From: a virus
IMG/VR virus record: IMGVR_UViG_3300032164_000901
Location: 1 to 20,140 of that record
Direction: 5' to 3' (one strand)
Length of the DNA stretch: 20,140 bases
Made by a program: the position numbers and the translations under genes. Below the pieces are notes generated by a model. That model ran no database searches and had not been told where the DNA came from. It saw only the letters and a list, made by a program, of their open reading frames with translations. Positions 7,455 to 14,338 of the stretch are shown here, in pieces; the stretch's first letter is position 1; each line of letters begins with the position of its first letter.

Positions 7455-9053
7455 ATGAGCAAAGAGCGCATTGATCTAACCACTAAGCAGACCGGGGAAA
7501 ACGGATTTCCGAATACTCCGATCTACTTGCCGGCGTTAAGTTCTTTCTATTCGGGCACACTCGGCAAGCATGAACAAGATCCAGCTTACACTCCACAATC
7601 ACGCCTTCCTGTAGGGTTTGAGAATGGACTTGCGGGACTAAACTGGCTAGATAAAAACAACGGATATTTTTATTACAAGTGGATGCTGTACTCAGCTGGC
7701 CACGCCAACATCGACGTCAATAAGCCCGACGCAAAAGAAAATATGGTACGGATGCGTGATCGCACTGACTCCTTTGTTTTAGGTGATTCGGGAGGATTCC
7801 AAATTGGTAAGGGCGTATGGGAGGGCGATTGGAAAAATCCAGCTTGTCCTAAGGCAATGAAGAAGCGCCAGCAAGTGCTAACTTGGATGGACTCGTATAT
7901 GGATTATGGCATGGCCCTAGATATTCCTGTATGGGCATGTAAGAATCCCGACGCAGCTAAGAAGATTGGCATTGCGTCGTACCAAGACGCAGTCGACGCA
8001 ACACAAATTAACAACGACTACTTCATCAAGCATCGCACTGGCGCATGTAAGTTTCTAAACGTGCTTCAGGGAGAAAACTTCACTGAGGCGAACGACTGGT
8101 ATAACACGATGAAAAAGTATTGCGACCCAAAGCAATATCCAGATCATCACTTTGACGGTTGGGCTATGGGCGGACAAAGCGTGACAGATCCCGAACTTAT
8201 CCTGAATAGGCTAGTCGACATCGTCTATGATGGACTTTTGCAGCAAGGCAAGCACGACTGGCTACATTTCTTGGGTCTTGGTAAATTGCCTTGGGCCTGT
8301 TTCTTTACCGACGTGCAGGCTGCATTGCGCAAATATCACAATCCAAACGTTACTATCAGCTTTGACTCGGCATCGCCGTTTCTTATGGTTGCTAACGGCG
8401 GAATTTATGTTCACATGCTTGAAGAGGATCGCGGTCGTTGGACTACGGTAATGGATGGATCGGTCGACGATAAGAAATATTCTGCAGACACTCGGTTGTT
8501 TAGCGAAGTGCTGAAAGAAAATCGCGGGTACAAGAAATTTGATGAATCTCCTATTAGTCTTCGGATGCAAGGGAAAGATGTTTGCATCTACAAGCCGGGC
8601 GACCTAAACCGGATTGGCAAGGAAGGCAAAACGAGTTGGGACGTATTAAGTTATGTCTTTCAAATGGGCCACAACGTGTTTGCTCACGTAGATTCGGTAC
8701 AACGAGCAATCGAGTCTTATTTAAAAAATGATAAATATCCTAAACAGCTAATAGATGAGAGATTTGAGCTGATTACTACTAAGGATCTCGTCGACAAGAT
8801 TTTTGCAGCCTCTACAAGAGAGGAAGCGAAAAGTATCATTCAGCACAACACCAAATTTTGGGGCAAGCTGAGTGGTAGTAGGGGTTTTAAGGGAAACAAG
8901 ACGACAAACGCCACAACAAAATTTGCCGAATTGTTTACCGAAGAAGCCGGAACACAAGGGCCTGAGATTGAAGAGGACTTAGCCGAACTTTCCGAGTACG
9001 ATGGAAAGGTTGACAAAAACCTGGCCAATCTTGAATTAGGACTTGACAACTAA
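7455..9053 (+). CDS. dpdA: DpdA-like 7-deazaguanine DNA transglycosylase (TGT superfamily)
   Basis: A 532-residue enzyme of the tRNA-guanine transglycosylase superfamily. Key motifs appear in TGT order: LGDSGGFQIGKG (residues 109-120; Asp111 corresponds to the TGT general base), ALDIPVW (154-160), GWAMGGQ (235-241, substrate loop like GGLAVGE), HFLGLG (271-276) and SFDSASP (302-308; Asp304 corresponds to the TGT nucleophile). I see no CxCx2C zinc cluster, which tRNA-acting TGTs carry. That, with the linked preQ0 pathway genes, favours the DNA-acting DpdA branch, which exchanges guanine in DNA for preQ0 or a derivative. About 130 C-terminal residues beyond the barrel are charged and probably accessory. 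It follows the clamp by 5 nt. Which DpdA subfamily it belongs to cannot be decided here. Confidence 0.88.
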   Translation: MSKERIDLTTKQTGENGFPNTPIYLPALSSFYSGTLGKHEQDPAYTPQSRLPVGFENGLAGLNWLDKNNGYFYYKWMLYSAGHANIDVNKPDAKENMVRMRDRTDSFVLGDSGGFQIGKGVWEGDWKNPACPKAMKKRQQVLTWMDSYMDYGMALDIPVWACKNPDAAKKIGIASYQDAVDATQINNDYFIKHRTGACKFLNVLQGENFTEANDWYNTMKKYCDPKQYPDHHFDGWAMGGQSVTDPELILNRLVDIVYDGLLQQGKHDWLHFLGLGKLPWACFFTDVQAALRKYHNPNVTISFDSASPFLMVANGGIYVHMLEEDRGRWTTVMDGSVDDKKYSADTRLFSEVLKENRGYKKFDESPISLRMQGKDVCIYKPGDLNRIGKEGKTSWDVLSYVFQMGHNVFAHVDSVQRAIESYLKNDKYPKQLIDERFELITTKDLVDKIFAASTREEAKSIIQHNTKFWGKLSGSRGFKGNKTTNATTKFAELFTEEAGTQGPEIEEDLAELSEYDGKVDKNLANLELGLDN

Positions 9054-9072
9054 AGATGATTTCTGCTACAAT
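9043..9072 (+). promoter_or_regulatory. Sigma70-like promoter upstream of inositol-phosphate synthase
   Basis: Perfect -35 TTGACA (9043-9048) inside the 3' end of dpdA, 18-nt spacer, extended -10 TGcTACAAT (hexamer 9067-9072). It gives a leader of roughly 80 nt to the ATG at 9161. Confidence 0.7.
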
Positions 9073-9160
9073 TAAGTATAAATGGAAATTGTCTGTCATT
9101 CAATTCCAAAGAAACTTATCCGATTAACGTCGGGTACAAAACAAAAAGGAAATTAAGATT

Positions 9161-10369
9161 ATGAGTAAGAAAATTCGCGTAGCCGTTTGCGGTGTGGGTA
9201 ACTGTTTTTCTTCGTTGTATCAAGGCATTGATTTTTACAAGGACACTGATCCCGATAACGGACATATTCCAGGTGTAATGATGATGCGGATCGGCGGATA
9301 CCATCCAGCAGACATTCAAATAGTAGCAGCCATTGACGTTGACCGTCGCAAAGTAGGTCGTCCAGTTGGGGAAGCAATCTTTGCTTTGCCGAACTGTGCG
9401 AGGATATTTAACCCGCGTCCACCAGATGGCCCGATTGTTCAAATGGGCCATCCTTTAGATGGGGTATCTGATTTTATGCAGAACACCCAACCTGAACGTT
9501 TGGGGTTTCGTGTGTCGAATGAAGAGCCCGTTGACATTGTCAAACTATTGAAGGACAACAAGGTTGATATCGTATTAAACTACATGCCGGTCGGGTCACA
9601 ACTTGCCACTGAGTTTTACGCGCAATGTGCCATTGATGCAAACTGTGCATTTATGAATTGTATGCCCGTATTCATTGCATCCAATCCAGAATGGGAACAG
9701 AAGTTCATTGATGCCGGATTGCCGTTGCTCGGCGATGACATGAAGTCACAAGTTGGCGCAAGTATTATCTCGCAGGCAATGCAAGAACTACTGTTTGATC
9801 GTGGGGCCAGTGTTGATTTCCATGCGCAAATTAACATGGGCTTCAATACTGACTTCGCTAACATGGAAGTTAAGTCTCGGCTAAAGTCGAAGAAGATTTC
9901 CAAAGAGAACGTAATTCGGTCGCAGAATGATTTACGTGGTATTCCAGTTGAGGACGGTCAGCTGTACGCCGGTCCGGCTGCATACATTCCGCGTGGCACA
10001 GATGAGAAGGTTGCGTTCTTCGACATTAGGGCTCGTGGCTTTGGTGATGCTCCAATTAAGATTGATATCCGTCTTAGCGTATGTGATTCGGAAAACTCAG
10101 CAGGTGTAGTTATTGATGGCTTGCGCTATCTTAAGACCGCACGTGAGATGGGTATTATCGGCGCATTGCGTGGTCCGTCGGCATGGACGCAGAAGACTCC
10201 GCCACAGCAAATGTATTATGCTGACTCCAAGCTGGAGTGTGAAGCATTGGCAAAGGGCGAGCTGACAGATATTACAAGACATCAGCTTACCAAGGAAGGT
10301 GCATCTGCGTATATGAACAGTCAGATGGCAAGCGGTTCGTGTGCCCACCTGGAAAGAATGAAGAAGTAA
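9161..10369 (+). CDS. ino1: myo-Inositol-1-phosphate synthase (actinobacterial/archaeal type)
   Basis: A 402-residue, NAD-dependent isomerising cyclase that would convert glucose-6-phosphate to inositol-1-phosphate. The N-terminus VAVCGVGNCFSSLYQGIDFY is the family's variant Rossmann loop (GxGNCxSSLxQG). IVAAIDVDRRKVG is the second strand and acidic turn that bind NAD. Further signatures are LNYMPVGSQLATEFYAQCAI, MPVFIASNPEW, the catalytic GDDMKSQVGA, NMGFNTDFANM, SRLKSKKISK and QKTPPQQ. The lysines usually used in catalysis appear intact. Length and motifs match the shorter Mycobacterium/archaeal Ino1 rather than the ~530-residue eukaryotic form. It has its own promoter (9043) and an AAAAAGGA ribosome site. 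The stop is 2 nt before a HAD phosphatase-like gene. An inositol-making enzyme is unexpected here, between DNA-modification genes. Confidence 0.92.
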   Translation: MSKKIRVAVCGVGNCFSSLYQGIDFYKDTDPDNGHIPGVMMMRIGGYHPADIQIVAAIDVDRRKVGRPVGEAIFALPNCARIFNPRPPDGPIVQMGHPLDGVSDFMQNTQPERLGFRVSNEEPVDIVKLLKDNKVDIVLNYMPVGSQLATEFYAQCAIDANCAFMNCMPVFIASNPEWEQKFIDAGLPLLGDDMKSQVGASIISQAMQELLFDRGASVDFHAQINMGFNTDFANMEVKSRLKSKKISKENVIRSQNDLRGIPVEDGQLYAGPAAYIPRGTDEKVAFFDIRARGFGDAPIKIDIRLSVCDSENSAGVVIDGLRYLKTAREMGIIGALRGPSAWTQKTPPQQMYYADSKLECEALAKGELTDITRHQLTKEGASAYMNSQMASGSCAHLERMKK

Positions 10370-10371
10370 TC

Positions 10372-10761
10372 ATGCAGATCGCCTCGTTTGATATTGACGG
10401 CGTAATATTTAATGGTCATGAGGTGCCGGGGATATTTCCCGGCGCCGAAGACCTTATTATTACTGGCAGATCGTTTCAGGAATCTGTCGAAACATACGAC
10501 ATGCTTCGTTCCCGTGGTATTATGAACGAAGTCTACTTTAACCCGCTTGGATTTCACCAAAAAACTCGGGCTACGTCCGGCGAACACAAAGCTGCCACAA
10601 TTAATAAATTGAACGCTGAAGGCGCAAACATTGTTTGTCACTATGAAGACGATCCCATTCAAGCACAGATCATTAGAGAACAAACCGAAGTATATGTGAT
10701 CTTTATAGATAACCCACTGGTCGGAAAAGAAAACAGGAGACAAGATGTCAAACCAACGTAA
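10372..10761 (+). CDS. Small HAD-superfamily hydrolase (phosphatase-like)
   Basis: A 129-residue protein with all four HAD motifs: FDIDGV (residues 6-11, nucleophile Asp and acid/base Asp), IITGRS (motif II Thr), a Lys before AATINKL (motif III) and HYEDDP (motif IV acidic residues). It has no room for a large cap domain, so it resembles minimal HAD phosphatases. I chose ATG 10372, 2 nt after the synthase stop. A longer GTG start at 10339 would lie within the synthase gene and put residues before the first HAD strand. Its last 17 nt overlap queC. Tight coupling to inositol-1-phosphate synthase suggests it could dephosphorylate inositol-1-phosphate; that is inference. A nucleotide phosphatase is an equal alternative. 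Confidence 0.82.
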   Translation: MQIASFDIDGVIFNGHEVPGIFPGAEDLIITGRSFQESVETYDMLRSRGIMNEVYFNPLGFHQKTRATSGEHKAATINKLNAEGANIVCHYEDDPIQAQIIREQTEVYVIFIDNPLVGKENRRQDVKPT

Positions 10762-11593
10762 AAAAATTGCAATTCTGTACAGCGGCGGATTAGATAGTTT
10801 GATTATGCGGCAATACGCTAAGATCACCTATCCTGATGCTGAGATCGTTTGCCTTTACTACAAGCATGGCGCAGCATCAGAAGAAAAAGAGCTGTCGACG
10901 TTGCCAGACTTTGTTCAAGTTCGCACTGTTGATTGGCTTAACGACAAATGCAAACCAGTAGCTAAGGCAGAAGACCCATTTGCTGGTGCCATCTACATTC
11001 CGGGACGCAATCTAATCTTCTCGGCGTTGGCTGCATGTCAAGAGTTAGCAGATGAAGTCTGGATGGGCACGGTCTGGGACGAAGATAATCCCAAGGGCAC
11101 AGATAAAAACGAAAAATTCCGCAGTGAGACAAGCAATCTTGTGTCTTATGTGCTGTCTCCGTTCATTGATGGCGTAAAGGTGCGTTTTCCATTCGTTGAG
11201 ATGGGGTGGACAAAGCGCGAGTCCGTCCAGTGGGCGTTAGTCAATGGTCTGACGCAGGCAGAAATCCTTAACTCGGTATCGTGTTGGTTCCATACAGACG
11301 GCAAGCCATGCGGTGAATGCAAGCAATGTTTCAAACGTGCGCTTGTGTTTAATCTTAACGGATTTAGCGAGGACTGCAAGGTTGATCCGCTAACCGGCAA
11401 ATTTGGACTTGAGTTGATGGAGCAGTATCTAAAGACTTATCAGGCGAGCACTAAGAAACCGATGGATAACCGCGATGAGCAAAATGTAATCAATATGATT
11501 TCGCGGGCATACTTTACTTTGCCGCACGAAGCTCAAGAATTGGCATTTAAATATCTGACTGCCGACGAGTTAGCAGATGTGGGGGCAAAATGA
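10745..11593 (+). CDS. queC: 7-cyano-7-deazaguanine (preQ0) synthase QueC
   Basis: A 282-residue ATP-dependent enzyme converting 7-carboxy-7-deazaguanine to preQ0 with ammonia. The PP-loop LYSGGLDS is at residues 11-18, YIPGRNLIFSA at 84-94, FPF...TKRESV at 148-161, and the zinc site SCWFHTDGKPCGECKQC at 179-195 (Cys180, 189, 192 and 195). All key positions are intact. It is about 50 residues longer than the E. coli enzyme; the extra C-terminal helices have no recognised function. It starts inside the end of the HAD gene behind AGGAG and ends in an ATGA overlap with the next small gene. No fused Gat or QueF-like domain is present. With FolE, QueD and QueE it completes the preQ0 pathway. Confidence 0.95.
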   Translation: MSNQRKKIAILYSGGLDSLIMRQYAKITYPDAEIVCLYYKHGAASEEKELSTLPDFVQVRTVDWLNDKCKPVAKAEDPFAGAIYIPGRNLIFSALAACQELADEVWMGTVWDEDNPKGTDKNEKFRSETSNLVSYVLSPFIDGVKVRFPFVEMGWTKRESVQWALVNGLTQAEILNSVSCWFHTDGKPCGECKQCFKRALVFNLNGFSEDCKVDPLTGKFGLELMEQYLKTYQASTKKPMDNRDEQNVINMISRAYFTLPHEAQELAFKYLTADELADVGAK

Positions 11594-11784
11594 GCGACGA
11601 TATGCATATGAAGCTACGACATCTGAGTATTACTTATGGAATGCTTTGTCAGCAGGCGGTTAATGCCGTTCGTCGGGAAGATCCAGAAGAAACCGTCATA
11701 AATCTTTTGCGGAAAAAACAAAAATCAAAGGAATTAGTGCAAGAAATAGTAGCAAAGATGTCGGCAGCAAGTCCGAGTAAATAA
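11590..11784 (+). CDS. Small helical protein of unknown function
   Basis: A 64-residue, mostly helical, basic protein. It starts on an ATGA overlap with the queC stop, so it is translationally coupled to queC. There is no Cys cluster, signal peptide or membrane segment, and I recognise no family. The next gene lies beyond a promoter at 11798, so this ends the ino1-queC transcription unit. Coding support comes from the coupling and the lack of a better frame. Confidence 0.65.
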   Translation: MSDDMHMKLRHLSITYGMLCQQAVNAVRREDPEETVINLLRKKQKSKELVQEIVAKMSAASPSK

Positions 11785-11797
11785 TTCGGAAAATAGC

Positions 11798-11827
11798 TTT
11801 ACTCTGTCTTAACAAACGTGCTACAAT
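11798..11827 (+). promoter_or_regulatory. Extended -10 promoter in the queC-acb1 interval
   Basis: TTTACT (11798-11803), 18-nt spacer, extended -10 TGcTACAAT (hexamer 11822-11827), the same -10 as at 9067. It would drive the 69-residue gene, the Acb1-like gene and folE. Confidence 0.6.
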
Positions 11828-11878
11828 AGAAGTTAGTGTAAAAGAAGTAAATTAACCAGTCGTAAATAGGAGCAACAA

Positions 11879-12088
11879 ATGGCAATTGCATCGTACAACA
11901 AAAAATACCTGCGCATGAAGCCCGAAGTTAACCAGATCTTTGCAGATCTAGATGAGTATTTGAATTTCTGCCGGATGCAGTATCCGGCTGTTAAATTCGA
12001 CGAGGCTGATCTGTACCGGAATGCCAGCACCACGTGGCAGAAGTTTGTCCGAACCCGCAACCGTATGAATTCGACTGCCAAGAAATGA
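11879..12088 (+). CDS. Small conserved phage protein of unknown function
   Basis: A 69-residue basic protein with aromatic-rich segments (DLDEYLNFCRMQYP, FDEADLYRNASTTWQKF). A good ribosome site (TAGGAG) precedes the ATG by 7 nt, and a promoter lies about 50 nt upstream. The stop overlaps the start of the Acb1-like gene (ATGA at 12085), so the two are probably co-translated. No catalytic motif is visible. Its coupling to an immune-evasion gene is the only hint about its role. Confidence 0.7.
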   Translation: MAIASYNKKYLRMKPEVNQIFADLDEYLNFCRMQYPAVKFDEADLYRNASTTWQKFVRTRNRMNSTAKK

Positions 12089-12579
12089 GCGAGGCAAATG
12101 AAATCGCTTGGGACAACGGCACATATGCCAGACTTGTCCCAAGTGAAGGGACTCAGCAAAAAATAGCATCTTTGATGGATATGATTAACGTTGAAAATGC
12201 TATCAGTGCTAAGTCGCTGCATACCACTGTCGTTTATAGCAAGGTTTCGTGTGATTCCATCAAAAATATCCCTGTTTCGTTGCCTTTAAAGGCACACGGA
12301 GTCGGGTTTGAGCTATTTCCCAACGCTGATGGCGGTACGCCGTGCCTTGTGCTTAAAATCGAAAGCGAAGAGCTCAGGGATTTACATGAGGAATGTATTC
12401 GAGAGCACGGGGCGAAACATGCTTATCCGGAATTTAGTCCCCATATTACTCTAAGCTATGATTACACCGTCGGTCATCTACCAAACGAGTCTTTAGTCGT
12501 TTATTTTGATGATCTTCACTTTGATCAGTACATCGTTGAGCCATTAAATACCAACTGGTCTGCAGAAAAAGATAAATAA
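12085..12579 (+). CDS. acb1: Acb1-like 2H phosphodiesterase (anti-CBASS nuclease)
   Basis: A 164-residue protein with the two HxT motifs of the 2H (2'-5' ligase-like) phosphoesterase fold: LHTTVVYS at residues 45-52 (His46, Thr48) and SPHITLSYD at 118-126 (His120, Thr122). The surrounding sequence, including GAKHAYPEFSPHIT and a Trp near the C-terminus (Trp158), closely resembles T4 gp57B/Acb1. That enzyme hydrolyses 3',5'- and 2',3'-linked cyclic di- and trinucleotides of CBASS immunity and so blocks abortive infection. I chose ATG 12085, which overlaps the preceding stop (ATGA), over an upstream GTG at 12034 that lies inside the preceding gene. Both catalytic pairs are intact, so activity is expected. 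Substrate range cannot be read from sequence, and a tRNA- or RNA-processing 2H enzyme is the alternative. Confidence 0.85.
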   Translation: MSEANEIAWDNGTYARLVPSEGTQQKIASLMDMINVENAISAKSLHTTVVYSKVSCDSIKNIPVSLPLKAHGVGFELFPNADGGTPCLVLKIESEELRDLHEECIREHGAKHAYPEFSPHITLSYDYTVGHLPNESLVVYFDDLHFDQYIVEPLNTNWSAEKDK

Positions 12580-12628
12580 TAGTGCGGGACACAACGGTGC
12601 CGCAACTTCAAAACATAAAACCATCACA

Positions 12629-12637
12629 AAGGAGGGT
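12629..12637 (+). promoter_or_regulatory. Strong ribosome binding site deciding the folE start
   Basis: AAAGGAGGG lies 7 nt before ATG 12645, one of the best Shine-Dalgarno matches in the window. It excludes the upstream in-frame GTG at 12582. Confidence 0.85.
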
Positions 12638-12644
12638 TATCAGT

Positions 12645-13319
12645 ATGTCGTTTAATAAAACCAAATGCGATCCAGAACTAGGCCTTAAAGTACACGCACA
12701 CCTATTGGCTGCGGGCGTCGAAACACCAATGACAGTAAATAGTCTGACTCGCACAGAAAAAATTGAAATTATCGAATCTAAGTTTCGAGATATTATGAAT
12801 ACGCTTGGATTAGACTTAACTGACGATAGTCTAATCGAAACACCAAAGCGCGTCGCAAAGATGTACGTCGGTGAGGTATTTTGGGGTTTGGACTATGAAG
12901 CCTTCCCGAAATGCACTACGGTCGACAATAAAATGAAATATGACGAAATGGTCATCGAGCGCAATGTCAACGTGCAAAGCAATTGCGAGCATCACTTAGT
13001 TGTGATCGACGGACTAGCAACGGTGGGCTACATTCCAAAACAAAAGGTCCTTGGGTTGTCAAAGATCAACCGTATTGTTGAGTATTTCAGCAAGCGGCCA
13101 CAGATTCAGGAACGATTAACCGAACAGGTTTATTTTGCCCTACAATGCATCCTGGAGACCGACGACATCGGAGTTGTTATTCACGCGCAACACTTCTGTG
13201 TAAAATCACGTGGTGTCGAAGATGTGGGGTCATCTACGGTCACTAGCAAGCTAGGTGGATGCTTTAGGACAGACCCGGCAGTGCGCAATGAATTTATGAA
13301 CCTAGTTAAACACTGTTAA
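12645..13319 (+). CDS. folE: GTP cyclohydrolase I (FolE)
   Basis: A 224-residue enzyme opening the guanine ring of GTP to give dihydroneopterin triphosphate, the first step towards preQ0. Signatures: ETPKRVAKMY (residues 65-74), the zinc site NCEHH at 113-117 (Cys114, His117) with Cys185 in HFCVKSRGVED, and the catalytic-face segment KVLGLSKINRIVEYFSKRPQIQERLT (134-159). Length matches bacterial FolE (E. coli 222). The family's usual HxCMxxRG is HFCVKSRG here, with the zinc Cys kept. It lies 65 nt downstream of the Acb1-like gene. Phage FolE linked to queC, queD and queE most likely feeds the deazaguanine pathway rather than folate. Confidence 0.96.
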   Translation: MSFNKTKCDPELGLKVHAHLLAAGVETPMTVNSLTRTEKIEIIESKFRDIMNTLGLDLTDDSLIETPKRVAKMYVGEVFWGLDYEAFPKCTTVDNKMKYDEMVIERNVNVQSNCEHHLVVIDGLATVGYIPKQKVLGLSKINRIVEYFSKRPQIQERLTEQVYFALQCILETDDIGVVIHAQHFCVKSRGVEDVGSSTVTSKLGGCFRTDPAVRNEFMNLVKHC

Positions 13320-13336
13320 TAAAAAGGAACCACAAA

Positions 13337-13687
13337 ATGTTTATGAATATAAGAAGAAGATTTCTTAAATGGCTGCGGGCATCTGACAACGAATTCGAGC
13401 CGTCAGTTATTCGTCCAGGATTTCAGTCAATCTATAACTTAATAGGTGGCGCAGCAACAAAGGCGCATCAAAAAAATTCAGCTATACCAGTAGATAACAG
13501 CCTCGATGCTAAGGGATTTTCTCTTAGGATTATGCCCGGTGAAGGCGGCATAGCAATTACAGCCTCATATTATGATAATCGTCGCGATGAACATATTAGT
13601 TCTTTGTTTATAATTCCGGATACAGAAGATCTAGCACAATCACTTGCTCACATTATCACGTTACAATCACTTAAGGATATGTCATGA
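13337..13687 (+). CDS. Phage protein of unknown function
   Basis: A 116-residue protein with a short basic N-terminus (FMNIRRRFLKWLR), a central Ser/Asn-rich stretch and a beta-strand-rich end (FSLRIMPGEGGIAITASYYD). No known motif is recognised. The N-terminus could form an amphipathic helix at the membrane or on nucleic acid, but there is no true signal peptide. An AAAGGA ribosome site precedes the ATG, 17 nt after folE. Its stop overlaps the next start (ATGA), so it is coupled to the 38-residue gene that follows. Confidence 0.7.
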   Translation: MFMNIRRRFLKWLRASDNEFEPSVIRPGFQSIYNLIGGAATKAHQKNSAIPVDNSLDAKGFSLRIMPGEGGIAITASYYDNRRDEHISSLFIIPDTEDLAQSLAHIITLQSLKDMS

Positions 13688-13800
13688 AAAAAATTCTCAT
13701 AACTACCGTCACCGTTAATGGAACTATCCAACAAATCGATGCACAAAATGCACCAGTTGGCGCATATACAGATTCAGTGACCTTTACTCTTAATTTTTAA
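13684..13800 (+). CDS. 38-residue small protein
   Basis: A very short gene starting on the ATGA overlap with the preceding stop. It encodes 38 residues that look like beta-strands (MKKILITTVTVNG near the start, YTDSVTFTLNF at the end). The ending resembles the terminal strand of spore-coat-U/Csu-type beta-sandwich proteins, but the match is too short to mean much. The phosphoribosyltransferase gene begins 7 nt later. Tight packing on both sides supports real translation; function is unknown. Confidence 0.5.
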   Translation: MKKILITTVTVNGTIQQIDAQNAPVGAYTDSVTFTLNF

Positions 13801-13807
13801 GGATATC

Positions 13808-14302
13808 ATGATTTCGAAAAGACACATCAGCTTTCATCAACTTGGCGGATACTGCAATACAATTCTTCGGCAGATGTCGCGCGACGATTGGAAGCCAGAG
13901 CTTATCGTCGGCATTACTCGCGGCGGAGCATTGCCCGCTGTTATGATTAGTCATTACCTAGGAGTCTCAATGATTACGCTGGATGTTGCATTGCGTGACG
14001 GAGCAGGTGACGCAGAGTCGAATCTGTGGGTTGCTGAAGATGCTTTGGCAGGCAAGCGCATTCTTATTGTTGATGATATTAACGATACTGGTGCTACATT
14101 TAACTGGATTGTCTCCGACTGGGAATCGTCGGCCGCACCAGGGAAAATTCGGTGGGCCGACAATGTTCGGTTCGCTGTCGTTATCGATAATGAAGCTAGC
14201 AAAGTAATCCACCCACCACAATATTTCGGTGAGCTAATTAATAAAGCCGAAAAAGATGAATGGATTGTCTTCCCGTATGAAAACTGGTGGGAAAATAATT
14301 GA
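13808..14302 (+). CDS. Type I phosphoribosyltransferase (purine PRTase-like)
   Basis: A 164-residue protein. The PRPP-binding signature ILIVDDINDTGATF is at residues 85-98, the N-terminal GITRGGALPAVM (35-46) forms the pyrophosphate loop, and ALRDG (61-65) precedes the flexible loop. Length and layout are closest to xanthine/hypoxanthine-guanine phosphoribosyltransferases (Gpt type). The reaction would join a purine base to PRPP. An AAGGA ribosome site precedes the ATG. It sits between folE and queD, so salvaging guanine released when DpdA swaps bases, or feeding GTP to FolE, is an attractive inference. The exact base cannot be read from the sequence; an orotate or pyrimidine enzyme is less likely. 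Confidence 0.85.
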   Translation: MISKRHISFHQLGGYCNTILRQMSRDDWKPELIVGITRGGALPAVMISHYLGVSMITLDVALRDGAGDAESNLWVAEDALAGKRILIVDDINDTGATFNWIVSDWESSAAPGKIRWADNVRFAVVIDNEASKVIHPPQYFGELINKAEKDEWIVFPYENWWENN

Positions 14303-14327
14303 CTTTGTGGCAGTGGCATAGTATAAT
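14299..14327 (+). promoter_or_regulatory. Near-consensus sigma70 promoter abutting queD
   Basis: TTGACT (14299-14304, overlapping the preceding stop codon), 17-nt spacer, perfect TATAAT (14322-14327). The -10 ends 11 nt before the queD ATG, so the expected transcript would carry only about 5 nt of leader. Confidence 0.65.
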
Positions 14328-14338
14328 AAGGAACAATA

